Below, in pieces: positions 1 through 13,282 of a stretch of DNA of 64,000 nucleotides. Within the stretch, counting starts at the first letter, position 1; every line of letters starts with the position of its first letter. A model generated the notes under the pieces. It was not told the origin of the DNA and did no database searches. It was given only the letters and a program-made list of their open reading frames with translations. Made by a program: the position numbers and the translations under genes. The stretch is from Hymenolepis diminuta (taxonomy: Eukaryota; Platyhelminthes; Cestoda; Cyclophyllidea; Hymenolepididae), in assembly GCA_900708905.1 (NCBI GenBank), contig CAADRB010000055.1, positions 523,067-587,066 of the forward strand. The letters are read 5' to 3'.

Positions 1-3000
1 TTTCCTTTCACATTAAACTTAAGAGACGATTTGTTGTAGAGGAGACTAATTAAGTGTATAAGCTGCTGCTGGTGGAAGATATTCACAACATCATTGATTG
101 TTCTCCAGTCAAGCAGTGCTGTCTTCAAACTGTCCTCGCTAAATTGATGCTTAAATCCTTATATTAGACGGCAGACAAACTGTGAGGACATTAAGTATCT
201 TTCCTTATGTCCAAATAAGAATATTAAAATTAAAGAGGAGTTGAAGGATGAGAGGGAGAAGTGGTAAGATATAAAAATCAGTCGAATGCACACAGGTGAT
301 GTATGTGAAGGACCCTCAAGGACGATGAATTACTGTCTCAGTCGGTTAGTTAAGCCGCCATCAACACATAATATTCAGGATATTTTAGTGCTTAGTTATC
401 AGTCGATTTTATGAAATCAAATAATTTTATATGGCTTAGATACTTTGTAAATTAAATTTAAATTTGGGAAAATTGATACGAAGTAAACAGGCCGATGGAA
501 GAATACCACACTAACAAAGTATGACGAGTGGGTAACCGCGTTATAAATTGATTGAGGTGACAATTCCACGAAAGCAGTAAATAAAGCCAGGAAAATGACA
601 TTATAAGCACAGATAGTGCTCAAAATTGACTCTTCATATTTGCTCGGCTCAAAAAAGACCATTAACAAAGTGTCATTTGCCTTTATTTAACACCTAGTGG
701 TGGTGGTGATGGTGGAGGTGGTGGAACTTTGAATTAACCACGGGAGGCTAGTGCCAGTCATTTCCTGCTTAAAGAGCATTTATTTTACTGGAATCTAGTG
801 TATCAAAGGGATTGCATTTCACACTCAAATGAAAGGTGAATTAAATATGATAGCTAAATTTTTACAATAAGAAATTTATAGATAACCAAATTTATTCTGT
901 CAATTTTCTCATCAAGGATGTTGAAGTGAGAACAATTACCAAATCATTCCACTGAGTTTGTCTGACATGTTACCATTTCTTCTCCTGCTCATTGGTCAGT
1001 GTGATATAATGACAGCTGGACAATCGCCTAGAATTGGTCTCCATGACACTACTCTAAACGCATGTAACAGGGGGTGAGGTAGTAACTATTGCTTGAAGTA
1101 TGTCACTAATGGATTATTTTAGTTAAACGTAAAGTTTTAGGAGGGCGTGAGTCACCCGTACAATTTGAGGAGTTCTCAAATAACTGCGCTTTTATTACGG
1201 AAATAAATTTTAATCTTAAAAGTTGCCAAATATATTCAATTTTTTGATAAATTTGAAAATATTAACAAGACGTTAATATTCACAAATTGCCAATAAAATT
1301 ATCTATTGACTTTCTGCGCTTTGGTTAGATATTGAAAAAATTAACTTCTGATCACATTAATAAAATTTATTTCAATCAAATTATTAAGATGGCATAATTT
1401 TCATTGGAACGAAGTTTATTTACTAATTTTATGAGTCAGTATAATTTGTAGTGTTTCGGCAGCATTAAAAATCCTCCCAGTTATCAAAAAAGCGTCCAGG
1501 GTTTTAGCTAAGAAGATTAAGCAAATGCAAGAAATTCTTTGGAGGGAGAAACTTAATTCCCAAGTTACAATTAGATATTTCCATTCTCACCCATCAGATA
1601 GCCATTCACAAATCGTGGTCGATTTTTGAAGAAAACAATCTGAAAATCTGATAACTAGAGTTAAAAGGCAAGAATACGTTTGATCTGGCAATATTTGGTT
1701 TACTGCCGCTAAACTTTGCAAGCAAAACTCTCCAGGTAAGGGTAGTAAATCTTCGCATCCGCTTGGCTGATGCCCATGTTATTATTAAAATAAAAAAATT
1801 AAACTTTTAATTTCATTCTTAAAAATATTATGTGTTTCAACATTTATTAAATATTATAAGTCTCTTATCGCAAGTCTTATTGTATAATTTTAAAAAACTA
1901 AAGAGGCAGAACTAGAAAGATGCTGGGATTATTTCTAAATCAAATGAATTATTAATAAAAAATAATACTCAGTATGTAACGGCAAGTGTTATTAAATAAT
2001 TAATAATAATTAATGAACTAATAATAAATTAAATAACCTATTTTACTGTTATTTTCTTTATTATAGATTAAATTTACTTGGAACCCAAATCTAACATTTT
2101 TCTGCGAAAGTAGATGCGGTACCTTTAATAAGCTTCATATTTAATTTCATTATTGTAAGATTCAATGATGTTGTTAAACATGCAACATGTGTAAAAATGT
2201 ATTTAAATATTGTGTGTGTTATTGTTATTATTATTATCGCCAACAGCATAGCAAAAATTTCTCAAGTTTTAATTACAGGAAAGCAACAAACGAGTCCAAT
2301 AAGGAATCGGAAGGGGAGGGTTCAAATATAAGTGGATGCTGACGTCAGGACATCAAGAAGCTTACTTTTCTCGAAACCAAAACTCTTGATCTCTCCATAT
2401 TTTCCAAAAAATGGGGAGAATTCATTTTGTGATATCGTAAAAAGATTTGTCTTTAACATTTAATTCCCATATGAGATTATGCTCATTATGTTCAGAGTTC
2501 ACTGTGCCCTTTATTTATTTCCCTTGTTAGTCATGCTTCCATTACAGCCAAGAATAAGCATATGAGACCAGCGGCGATATATTTAACAAATCACAACATT
2601 TGTATAGTTATGATCAGCGTTAGATGATAAATCTTAATACGGCAACAAATAAATAAACACAACTTTAATATATTTGGCTTTCTGCAAATAAACGAAGCAT
2701 CGAGTTAAGTTGTACATTTTTTTCATTTAAAAGAACAAATTTAAAGAATAGGCAGCAAAATTTTGTGTCGGACGCAAAAAGGTTGCTATGTGTAAAGTTA
2801 CATGAAAAGGACGGACGATAAACTGTCAAGTTTGAATTCCAGAAGAAAAATAATTGCAAAACTCCTTCATTTGAAGGTCAAGAAAATATGATTAAAAATA
2901 GTATATCGACTTAAAAATGATTAATTAAACTAAGATTACTTCCAAAAAGGACTTTTTTCCTGATTTCATGTTACTTTGTATGTTTGCCTCTCCATTGCAT

Positions 3001-6000
3001 GAGCTTTAGGACTTATGCAAATCAAAGAAGTGTTGCATTGAAACAACTGTTTACTTTCTAAGTCAACATTTATTTGAACAATTTGAAATAACAAAACCGA
3101 AATGACTTAAACAAAATTAAACACATTTGTCTCTGCATGTTTATGATAAATTATGAAGGGTAACTGCAGACTAACTTCCCGTTATAAAATCAAGTATTTC
3201 AATTATTAATTAACTTTTTATTATTTTATTTACCATTTTCTTGAGTCGATGAAAACTTCGGTTTTGAATCTGGGGCTTTGAAGTTTGCATGATATTTCTA
3301 GAATGCCTTTTGCACCGATTTGAGAAAATGCTTCTGGAAATTTTTTTCTTTCACTTGACCAGCTGATTTAAGAACTTCAAAGTGAGCCAATTTTTAATTT
3401 TCTCTATAATTAAATTATCTGATATTTTGGCCTCCTCCGATTTTGGATAAAAATCTATTTTTTTAATCCCATTTTATTATGGGTTTGTACTTTTAACATT
3501 ATAATTATTATTCACAATGTTTTACTTAGGAAAAATTACTTCATCAGTGTTTATTATGATTTCCGATTTTATGAAACTGCAATTGCTGAAAATACAACTG
3601 CTCTCTATTGCGGATTAAGAAGGATCAATTACAACTATTCTTATGAACATAACCGATGTTGTTCAAATAGATAATACTCGATTTGGCTTCTAATTCGTGT
3701 TACCTACGCAGACCGCGATGAAAGATAAAGAATTAATTAAATATGAAGTTAATTTAATAGCATAAAAATAATGAAGTTTGCAATTCAATATATAATTAAT
3801 AAGGGCGCTGTAACAAGCATAAAAGACAATTCAATTAGGCTAAGGATTATAACATCGTGTTTGTCAATAAAAACAAATTGACGGTAATTAAAAATATCTT
3901 CACTTTCTCACAACAAGTGAATACTTACTAATTAATGAAACTCAATTACAAACACGTTTGTCCGATGTAGCGGAGATTGTGATTATTTGCTGAATCAATA
4001 AATTAACAATAAATAATTATTACTTTATGGAAATACTTGTGGAAGCATTCAACATATGAATGATCACACATGCAATTAAACAGTATTTGCTCATTAATCA
4101 GAATATAAATAATTTGATAATGGACTTAATGTTAGTCATTACAACTCTTTAAAAAATAGTTTTTTAAATTTTAAAAATGTTGAGGTGCATAAGGGAGAAT
4201 TGCTTGCTGAGATGTCTAACAAGTAAGTTCAAAGCGTGAATGTTTGTTCAAAACCTTATCGATTTTAGGTTGGAACTTATTGGAATTTCTTCAAAGAAAA
4301 TCAGTTTATGAAATCCACACACTAAGGTTTTTCGCCGTAATAGAACCCTAAATGCTGACGGAATTCTAAAGGGATCTTGCAAATAAGACCCATGTCATGT
4401 TACGTGTAAACTTTATAATAACATTTGTTTTAGACGTATTCGTGCTTGGCCAACAATTTGTTAATTCCTGGTATTAACCTGCTCAGTTTCAACTTTTATT
4501 CAAGTGTTGGCCTTTTTATCATTTCCACTGAATGTTAAACTCATTCATTAGATATACCTGTTTCATTCTCAATATGCTATTTTAATTTTGTATTTCGGGG
4601 TGTTGCAGAATGTATTCCTGGACGAAGCACAACCATTATTCTTCTAAAAGGTATCAAATGTATTTTCCAAGACTTGCTACTTCCGATAAATTGTGGAAAA
4701 ACTGACTGCAAGAGAGGCAACAAGTCGAGAATACAGTACTTATTCAATGATTGAAATAATAATGTATCTCTAATGTTTCTCATCGGAACATATCAAATGC
4801 ATTCTATTTATCCAAGATAATTTGAAACACAATTATTACTGTTTTATTTGAGCTTTCGGTGTTGAACCGCATGAGACATGGTAATTTGAGTATGATTCAT
4901 CTCCTACTGTTCACAAATGTGTCTAGATCGTCTGTCTAATCAACCGAACTTAACATAATATAAAACGATAAGAACTAGACCAGACACGTTCCCTCTGGGG
5001 TCTTTCTTGGGTTTTGGATGTTACATGCTCAATAGATGGCAAACAATTTCCGTTTTATGAAATCACCCTTTTTATCTGCTTTATTATATGCTTGGATTAT
5101 GTTTCATAAGAATGTAAATATATCCCCTTCAAAAGAAAGTCAACTTAATTCATGTTTCTTTTATTTAACAAAGAAGCTTCTGTTTCATAGTCTTCAAAAA
5201 ATTTAGGCACTAAAATGCAACGCTTCACTCCAAATAAATACTGAATATTTAATTAATTTTGTGGATAAAATTCCTTTTCTCCAAGTTTTATGCGAATATC
5301 CAGGAATAAGTTGTTGATTTGTAATGCATTATGCGCGTACAGTGAAGATACTTTATAATTAATTAATCTGAAATATTCTACGGTGGCTAGGATCTATCAA
5401 TTATTCAGTTGGGAAATTTTATTTCAGTCAACCTAGGTATTTGAAAAAATAACTGACCTCCTAAATTTGACCTTGCTATTTAGTCTCTATCTTAGACTTG
5501 AGAAAAAATAATTCCAAATATTTTTAGATAATATCGATTTAATCAAACTCAATGGATACCTGAACTCCAAAATTTAATGAATAAATATAGCAATCAGAAA
5601 TGGTTGAACACTTTGTTACTGACTGCACTCGAGGAACTGCTTTTTTGGAAAAATTCATACGAAAGTTCTGCCCCCTGTTGTACTTTTGTTATCAAATATA
5701 AATAAGATTAATTCTTGAGTTATTCTATTTTATTTAGATCCTTTAAATCTTCCTTTATTTTTAAGTTTACTTAGAGTGCATTATATTATCGAAAGTGGAA
5801 CAGGAAAGGAAAATTTTATGGTAATTAAATCAGACTAATTCACTCATAAGGGTCCGTAATTGGGTATTCTTTAATGTACGAGACTTCCTTAGAATATATT
5901 CGATTTGAAAATCCATTAAAGTATCTTGTAATAAAATTTATCTTAAATTTTGAATTGTATACAAAATTTTTAATCATCTTCTACTGTTTTCGGGAATCTT

Positions 6001-6459
6001 CCACGCAAACGGGTTTCTGCTACCTAGAGTCTTTCCCAGCTCCATTTAATTGTTTATGATATGTACCATGTCATACAGGTTTTCCTGATATCTTGGCTAA
6101 CTTTCTGATTATCTTCAATATATTTTTGAATTATTTTCCAATTTCGTTTATTCGTTTTATGACCAAGCAGAAAATAAGATCCAAGAATTTGGACGGAATA
6201 TTGATCTGTTAACATTGGTTAATGAGAGGTGAATTTTAACAGTTCCCATTTGCCGAATTAAAAACTAACATAATATGCAAAAATATAGTGTATTCTAATG
6301 CTACAGTGTCTCCACATTATTATTTGCTGCTAGAGAGTTTCAGTCTAAGGAGCACACACAGCAGTCTGCACGCTGTTACGGTCCTCGATCAACACCTTCT
6401 GATGCTGACTGTCATCCTTATCTCTGTTCATAAAAATTTATATAAACTGGTGATTAATT
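1..6459. other. Intergenic, no gene recognised
   Basis: AT-rich DNA with only short chance open frames, an ATT-rich stretch around 1.98-2.04 kb and a TTA/ATT run near 2.22 kb. No coding, RNA or transposon signal seen. Confidence 0.5.
697..724 (+). repeat. GGT/GGA-type microsatellite
   Basis: Imperfect GTG trinucleotide run (GTGGTGGTGGTGATGGTGG and onward). Confidence 0.7.
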
Positions 6460-7810
6460 GAATATAGCGGTGAAGGATTCAATGAAGAATTATCTCTGCT
6501 GCTTTTTCCAACTGAAGATGAAACAAAGTTGATGATTTGTGGTTCAAGAGATGTGCGCTATTTTGAACTTTTCTATTTTAAAAAGCTTAGATAGATACAC
6601 AGTATGCAAGGTTATACCAGTTTACGGCTTTAAACTCTAAAGTTAGGGGTGGCATTACCATTGTCAGTGTACGCTTACTTCTAAAATCAAATGAATCTGA
6701 ACTGGGTAAAAGTGAATTTTATGAAAATTCGAATGAGCTTGCTGTTGAAAAGCAACATCTGCCACAGTTTTATTCACTTGTCTCGGAAGATGTGCTTCAA
6801 TCGAACGCTCTCTATTATTTGAAGAAATGAAGTTTCAAAAGATGAAGAGGTCCCAGCGGCAACAGAGACTGTATAGAATATATTGTATCAAATGTTTTGC
6901 ACTCTATGACCCAATATTATTTTAGATACGACAATTTTGTTTAAATAGACTAAATAAATATGCATCTGAGTGACTATTGGCTACCTCAGTTATGTTAATC
7001 AAGCGTGGGTTGATACAACCTTATAGCGCATAAGCAGACTTCTGCGACTAGTCACTTTTCGATGCGAATGACTGACGATCCCAAACTAAACTGAGTAGTA
7101 GACAGACTGTCGGCGGGATCAAATAGACGACGTTTATTTTGACAGGCAAAATTGGTTTTCCAGCACGGAAAAAGAAACTGACAAATGCATGGAAAACGTA
7201 TTTAAGAAAAGTGGGGAGAATCTTTCCGAGCTTACCATTTCCGATCTCTTTTAGTTTAGGTCTTTTTTGTAAAGGTGTTTAATACATAATGTTTTTAAAG
7301 CTTTTTAGAACCATTTCTGATTTAGGACGTTCACTTTCATTGATTGTTTAGTTTTTAAATTAAGAAGCATCTCTGTATCATGATTATTTTCCTGATATTT
7401 TATGATACTTGCAGGTTTATTTATAAAGCAGACTGACAAGTGCATCCATAGCTTGGAAGGACTTGTAGTCTGTTAAACTGGAAAATTTTGACCATGAATG
7501 TCTTCAAGATGAAAAAAGGTGGATTAGAATCTCTCCTAATGCTAAGATTGAGGATAGCACTTTGACAGTTGATGGATAGAGTATCATGGACTTTTTTAGG
7601 TTTTTGTGTATCTGTAGAAAAAATAACGAAGTCCCTGGAGTTGTTGGGATTTTAGAACAGTGAACACTTGTATTCAATTATGAATGAACCATTTACAACT
7701 CTTGCAGAATTTCTCTTGCGGAATGGCTTCAGAGATTGGATAAAACATCTTATGCCTTTTGATGAAATTCCTGTTCGGCACTTAGCCCTGTTGGGAGATA
7801 TTCAATGATG
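6460..7810 (+). pseudogene. Possible decayed coding sequence, family unknown
   Basis: Several plus-strand pieces read as plausible protein but are broken by stops and frame changes. They include FNEELSLLLFPTEDETKLM at about 6.48 kb and ELAVEKQHLPQFYSLVSEDV at about 6.74-6.80 kb. ENFDHECLQDEKRWIRISPN and NNEVPGVVGILEQ lie at 7.48-7.66 kb, and FTTLAEFLLRNGFRDWIKHL at 7.69-7.75 kb. I do not recognise the family. It could be a gene relic or a degraded transposon. Confidence 0.3.
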
Positions 7811-7975
7811 ATAATTACATATTTCAGCTGATTTAATATATGTGGAAAAATGAAATTGTATAGTCGAAACATGAGATTATGCAATTACTCACTTTTCGAT
7901 ATGAATAACTAATGACCTTAAATTTTTAGTAAGTAGGCAGTGGTTATTTTGACAGGGTGAAATATTTTCAGATAT
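7040..7975 (+). repeat. Pair of diverged direct repeats (about 7.05-7.16 and 7.89-7.97 kb)
   Basis: CACTTTTCGATGCGAATGAC with TTTATTTTGACAGG downstream recurs as CACTTTTCGATATGAATAAC with GTTATTTTGACAGG, in the same order and at similar spacing. A shorter inverted match (CCTGTCAAAATAACTGGCAG) lies near 9.94 kb. The repeats could flank an old insertion, since protein-like fragments lie between them. Confidence 0.38.
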
Positions 7976-10900
7976 AATGAGAAGCTGTCAAATTACTGAT
8001 AAATAATCCGATTTAATTTGTCCAAATAAATCGGTTCGTTTGCATTTCGTTTTTTATTCAAATTTAAGAAGCATGTACTGATCAATAATTAAAAGCATAT
8101 AAATGCAACTATTAAATAAGCAAAGGTAAATAGTAAATGAATCTTAAATGGTCTAAAGGATTGCTAATCCGAATATGGCTGCTACTTATTGGTCTGAAGA
8201 GATGTTTGAAAAGAAAGTTTATGAAATTTGAGCGTTGACATCTAATAAGAAATTAACTGTTCGAATTATTTTTCATGAGTATTCGCTGCGATTGACTCTT
8301 AATAAGTGATTATGAAGTGAGAAGGTAGAAGCCATAGATTACCAAATAATTAATGGATCAGTGCGTTTAAACCAAAACTTCTGGAAAGAGGGAAAATTAC
8401 GAAATTACTGCGTTTAAAGACGTTTGAATGTCAAAAATTTCACGCAATTCAGAATATGTACTTTATTTCATTAAAAACCGGTATTAATAAACCAATACTT
8501 CACTATAAGATAGAAAATAGTCATTTTTTGTTCTTGAAAAAAATATATAAATTTGATCGAAGCATTAAATTTTCACGTCTTTGATGTTCTACACTCCGAA
8601 ATGGAAGCAAATAAGTTTGGCATGAGTCACCATATCAACCTATTTTCAAAGTCCAAAATATCGTGATTCTGTAATGCGACATATCCAAAAGGTAAAGTTC
8701 GCTAAGATAAAATGTCCAAATAAACTTGGTAATTAACGTCCAATTCTCGGCACTATAAAACTCACAAGAAATCGTTAGAACTTTGAATATTTCCGTGACT
8801 ACTTAGTACTACATACTGCCTTGTTAAGTGAAATAATATTGATTACATTGCATTGATCCGGTCCATTACAAGACCCATAGGTAGAAATTATATAGAAAGG
8901 AATTAATTTAGCGGAGGTATTATTATTGTCACCAATATAAGTAGCAGTTGATATATTCTGCCACTGAGGTATGCTTTGGCTCAGAGGGCAGATTATTTTA
9001 ACATAATGGTGATTTAAATAATATTGGAGTGTAACTGCTTTTATATGGCTCAGGATTTATGGAATTCGCTGACTGCCAATAATGCAGAGCAATGTGACAT
9101 CATTTCCACGATATGATCACAGGGATACAGCAATAAAAAACCGTTGATTGAGGAATGAATAGAGCTCAGAGAATGAATTATTGTTGTTCTGGAAATAATT
9201 TGATTTTGCTTCCTATCATTTTTCATGGCAAAGTAAAATATTACAATTTGCAATCACGAGGAGGTTCCAGACAAAAAAGTGACCGAACAGCTCAAAAATT
9301 GGTAATGCAAGAAGGAAGTGGTCAGATAGATTGTGAAGTATACAAATCGGATACTGATAAATCATGTTTGTCAACATTTCATAGTTGTCATCATTTGCAG
9401 AATCATGAAATAAGATCAACAAGCTCAAACAAGTAGGTTTTTTATTAATACCTCATATTTACAATCATATGAATCTTCTAAGTCATATTTTAGATGACTT
9501 AGTGAACTGAAATGTAGATCAAGGTACTCAGTATAGCCAAAAGGCAACAAACTGATACCGAGTTAGATGTCATCTTCCTTTTATAACTCATTACATGTCA
9601 ACCAATGTGAACTTATACTGGCGATGGTTGTTATTTTCAATAATTTGCGAAAGAAAATAATGCCATTGCATTTTAATAAAATTTGCAAATTTTGCATAGC
9701 CTTAACGCAAATTCAGTTGAACATGTCTAGAGTAATATATCTCTCTAGACTCACTGTTCAAATGGTAAGTACATAATTCGCTCCTATCTGGTTATGCGGG
9801 CAAGATTGATTTGTCAGCTAAATATGAGATTATACTCAGTCATCCTGCGAATTCGCTGTCTTATCTGCGCCAAATCACACTTGTTAAGTTCTGAGTCTTA
9901 GTACCTGGTTCCCTCTCTCTTTCGCAATGAAAATTCCTGTCAAAATAACTGGCAGTGAAAGTTAATTTGTCGTTTGAAAAAGGACTACGTTGTGATTTAA
10001 TCCAGTTCAAAATCATAAAACAAAAACCAGAAATCCAAGGGACTTAAAAGAAGAATTTGTGTGTCTGATTAAATGAAATAATAACGTTGAAGAATTAGCT
10101 TTGAATCAGGCAATAAAATAGAACGATCAAATGATATCATAAATATACTTACTCTCTTGTGTACAATTTAGACAGCTCAAGATAATGTATCAAAGACATA
10201 TTAGGTAATAAAGTCCCTGTTTATTTCGCGTTTTTAATTTGCTAAGACAATTTAGGTCTATATTAATGAAAGTGTCAAAATCGGTTTTGAAAATTCCCTT
10301 TCGTAAGTGCAAAAGGATGCTTTTGCTATTAAACTGCTCCATATTTCAATTATTGTTGTAATTTTTAAGTTGAATATTAGTTAAATCTTAATATGGGTGG
10401 TTAAGTTTGTGAATTCGAGAGCCTAGATTCAAAGAGGCGCAAAAGCGTGATAAGCTGTATATAGACTGCTTCTTTGAAGCGGATTAGATATTTCAGTTCA
10501 AGTACAGCCAAAATATTTAATAAAAATCCCACAATCCACCCGCATCTTGATATGAGTAAAATTTATAAGTCTGAAGGCTGAGAAAATCACAACCAGTAAC
10601 TGTATATTGTTCAAAATGTGGTACGTATTTGTGGTACGTATTGTCTTTGACATCCTTAAAACGGTGATGTGAGATTTCTAACTACCTCATTCTCTGTTTA
10701 AGCATTCAGTAAAGATATTGAATGACAAACTGTTGGATAAAATTGATCAATTACTTATTGTTAATTAATCTTAAAATCGCATATTTGTTTAAACGTTCTA
10801 TTTTGAAGTTCGATACCTTGCATAAATTAGGGTAAAGCCTACCCGTAATGCAATTACTTGCTGTTATTGAATTTTAGGATTTGTGTGTATTTTGGAGGCC

Positions 10901-12189
10901 AAATAGTTTATAACACAAACCTTGCTTAATCTTTTGTTGAAAATAAATATTAAAATAGGGAATAAAAAAACCGGTTCGTGTAAGAAAATGAAATATTTAA
11001 TTTAGAAGTGGTCTTGGAGCCACCAGAATAATATTAATAAGTAAGTTTGTCCTGTTTTTAAATCAGACTAAACATTTAATTATATTTCACACCATAATTT
11101 GTTTTAATAACCTGAGAACCTGCTAAGGAACAGTTTGTTATTCCTGTATTCAAATCCTGGGGATGATCTAACTTGATAAGGTTTTAAATAGCATACTTCC
11201 TTTATCCTTAAAAATTTCTAACTGAGACGTCTGTTTGAACTTTATATAAAAGAAAGGTTACTATTGCGTATATTTTATGAGTGAAAAGTAGTACTCACAT
11301 TGCAAGAATCTTGGAAAAAGTCAAAGTATTCCATTTATTCTTACCTGTACTATTCCGTTTAGCTTTCCCTAAAGTTCTACGCCGGTAAAATAACTTTCAA
11401 TAGGAATGTTAAAAAGTATTTTTGATTTAAAATAATAAGTCTTATAAAATTAGACAATCTGTTAAATATAAATAGATGTAGAAAAGTTTGCAAGAGGTGA
11501 TACCACCACCGATCATCATACCGGTGACCTGCTTAATGATGGATGTGTCTTAGATATTCTCCATCTGCTTAGAAAGAGAGTGTTTGTCTGTTTTGTAAAG
11601 TAACCGCCTAAAGAAATCCCAAAAATTCACAAATAAACCTCTACACTTAATATAAAACAAGCATTCAAACTTGAGCATATCGATGGCAACGCTTATGAGT
11701 TTATATGTATGACTATAATATAAATAGAGATTATGAGTGAGCTGAACCAAAGGACAAAGACGTCATGCAGTTTGCATTTTTTAGCATAAATGATCTGGAT
11801 CTCTTAAAAAACTTTCAAATGAATATTATTAATTGATTCTCAATAAAATCACATATATAAACTTATATACGTTATAAAATAATGATTCTCTTGCCTTTCA
11901 GTTTAGATATACGCAAAAATGTTAGTATGATTAAAAGGGAAAATGTTATGCATTCGCTAAATGCGAATAAATATTTATTCCGTAAACATGCGCACTGAAT
12001 TCTTCTATTATTTTATTTAGCCTCCCTAACATATTTTCTTCTCTTTTTTTCTCTGATTTCGGCTGGAGTTTATATTTTAATTTTCTCCTTTAGAGAACTT
12101 TTACGCTAGAAGGAAAGAATCGTATTCTAATTTCGATTGGATGCTCTTAGCAAAACTTTTCATGCAAAAACGGATTAAATAAGGTTAAA
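7976..12189. other. Intergenic, no gene recognised
   Basis: AT-rich. An open frame of 93 codons at 9155-9436 (plus) has no recognisable domain and is matched by equally long frames on the other strand. Nothing else seen. Confidence 0.45.
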
Positions 12190-13282
12190 TACAGGATGTG
12201 TATGTCATCTGGGGACACCTTACGCACTTTTAGAAAAGCAGAAAATGAAACTGTTAATGGTTGCAACTTACAATTTCTTGTTACAAAACAAAGAGACATA
12301 ATATTAACCTGTGTTTTATTATATAAATTCTCCTTCGGCTTCTATCACAAACTCAGTTCGAGTCCGAAAGCGACTAGCCTCAAGCTCTAATCAGGGGGTC
12401 TTTATTCATGTCCTCCATTGCTCGGGTCATTGCTCCCATTAGAGAAGATTTGGTGTTGTGAGGATTCTTATTAACTTTCTTTTCAACCACACCCCGCACT
12501 CTCCCACCCCGTTCTGCCCCACCCAGCCTCACCTCGCTCCACATGCAATTATCAAAAGAATTAAGGTCTGGTGAGTAGTTAGGAGGCAATGAGTTTGGTG
12601 TGACATGATAATAGAAATTCCCGACCATCCATCCAGTCCTGGGTTTTGAGAGCCTCATGGGATGGAGCCCAATCTTGTTGGGAGACATAAGGTCTTCCTC
12701 CATCGGCTACGCTGTCTATCCAAGGCGGTTTAATAACAGTTGAAGTGTCTTCACATAGACATCAGCATCTGCATCGGCTCTAAGGCTCTGTGGAAAAATG
12801 GAGTAGTCATGATGTGCCCTTCACTGAAATAACAACACCAAAAGGCATCAGTATTGCTGGAAACTTTATGCGCATGCATAACAATTGGAATTTCAGTAAG
12901 GTTCGCCCCCTGCCAGTCACTTATACTTTCTTCGATTGATTTTTTGATCCTAGAGGAAGTTTTTTAGTCTATAAAACCAACTCCTGTTCTTCTGGGTGCT
13001 CCAATCTGTTTAAAAGTCAGTGACAATGGTGTTTTCTCTTCCTTGTGGCCAATTCATCTCCATTATTTTCATTCAGCTCCTTTCTAACTTTGCAAACGAA
13101 AGATCTGGCAATTTCTAGATATCTTGCAATTTCTAAATTCCTTGTTTCACTTTTACAGGCAGTATTGCAGGGTGTCTTCATTTCATTAGCTATAGTAGTA
13201 TCTGTCAGGAGATCTTTTGATGTAAAAAGTACGTTAATTTTCATCGGGTTAGTTTAAATTACAAAAATACAAGTGCCCTGTA
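12190..13282 (-). mobile_element. Decayed Tc1/mariner-like transposon, internally deleted copy (B)
   Basis: On the minus strand it starts TACAGGGCACTT (from 13282) and ends ATCCTGTA (12190), so both TACAGG-type termini with TA target dinucleotides are visible. Length is 1,093 bases. It has about 200 bases fewer than copy A, missing the helix-turn-helix region. It retains a C-terminal transposase section with GVVEKKVNKNPHNTK and MNKDPLIRA that is better preserved than in copy A. Confidence 0.82.
12380..13244 (-). pseudogene. Broken mariner-like transposase in copy B
   Basis: The N-terminal part (13244-13017) includes LEIARSFVCKVRKELNENN. The C-terminal open stretch (12703-12380) includes SLPPNYSPDLNSFDNCMW, the region of the third catalytic residue, and PHNTKSSLMGAMTRAMEDM, a conserved tail in this transposase family. 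It lacks most of the DNA-binding domain and has a stop near the first catalytic motif. In the stretch shared with copy A the first 63 codons are identical, so the copies are recent. Confidence 0.8.

Noticed and set aside
12196..12390. 64-codon plus-strand open frame
   Set aside because: It is antisense to the 3' end of the mariner-like element.
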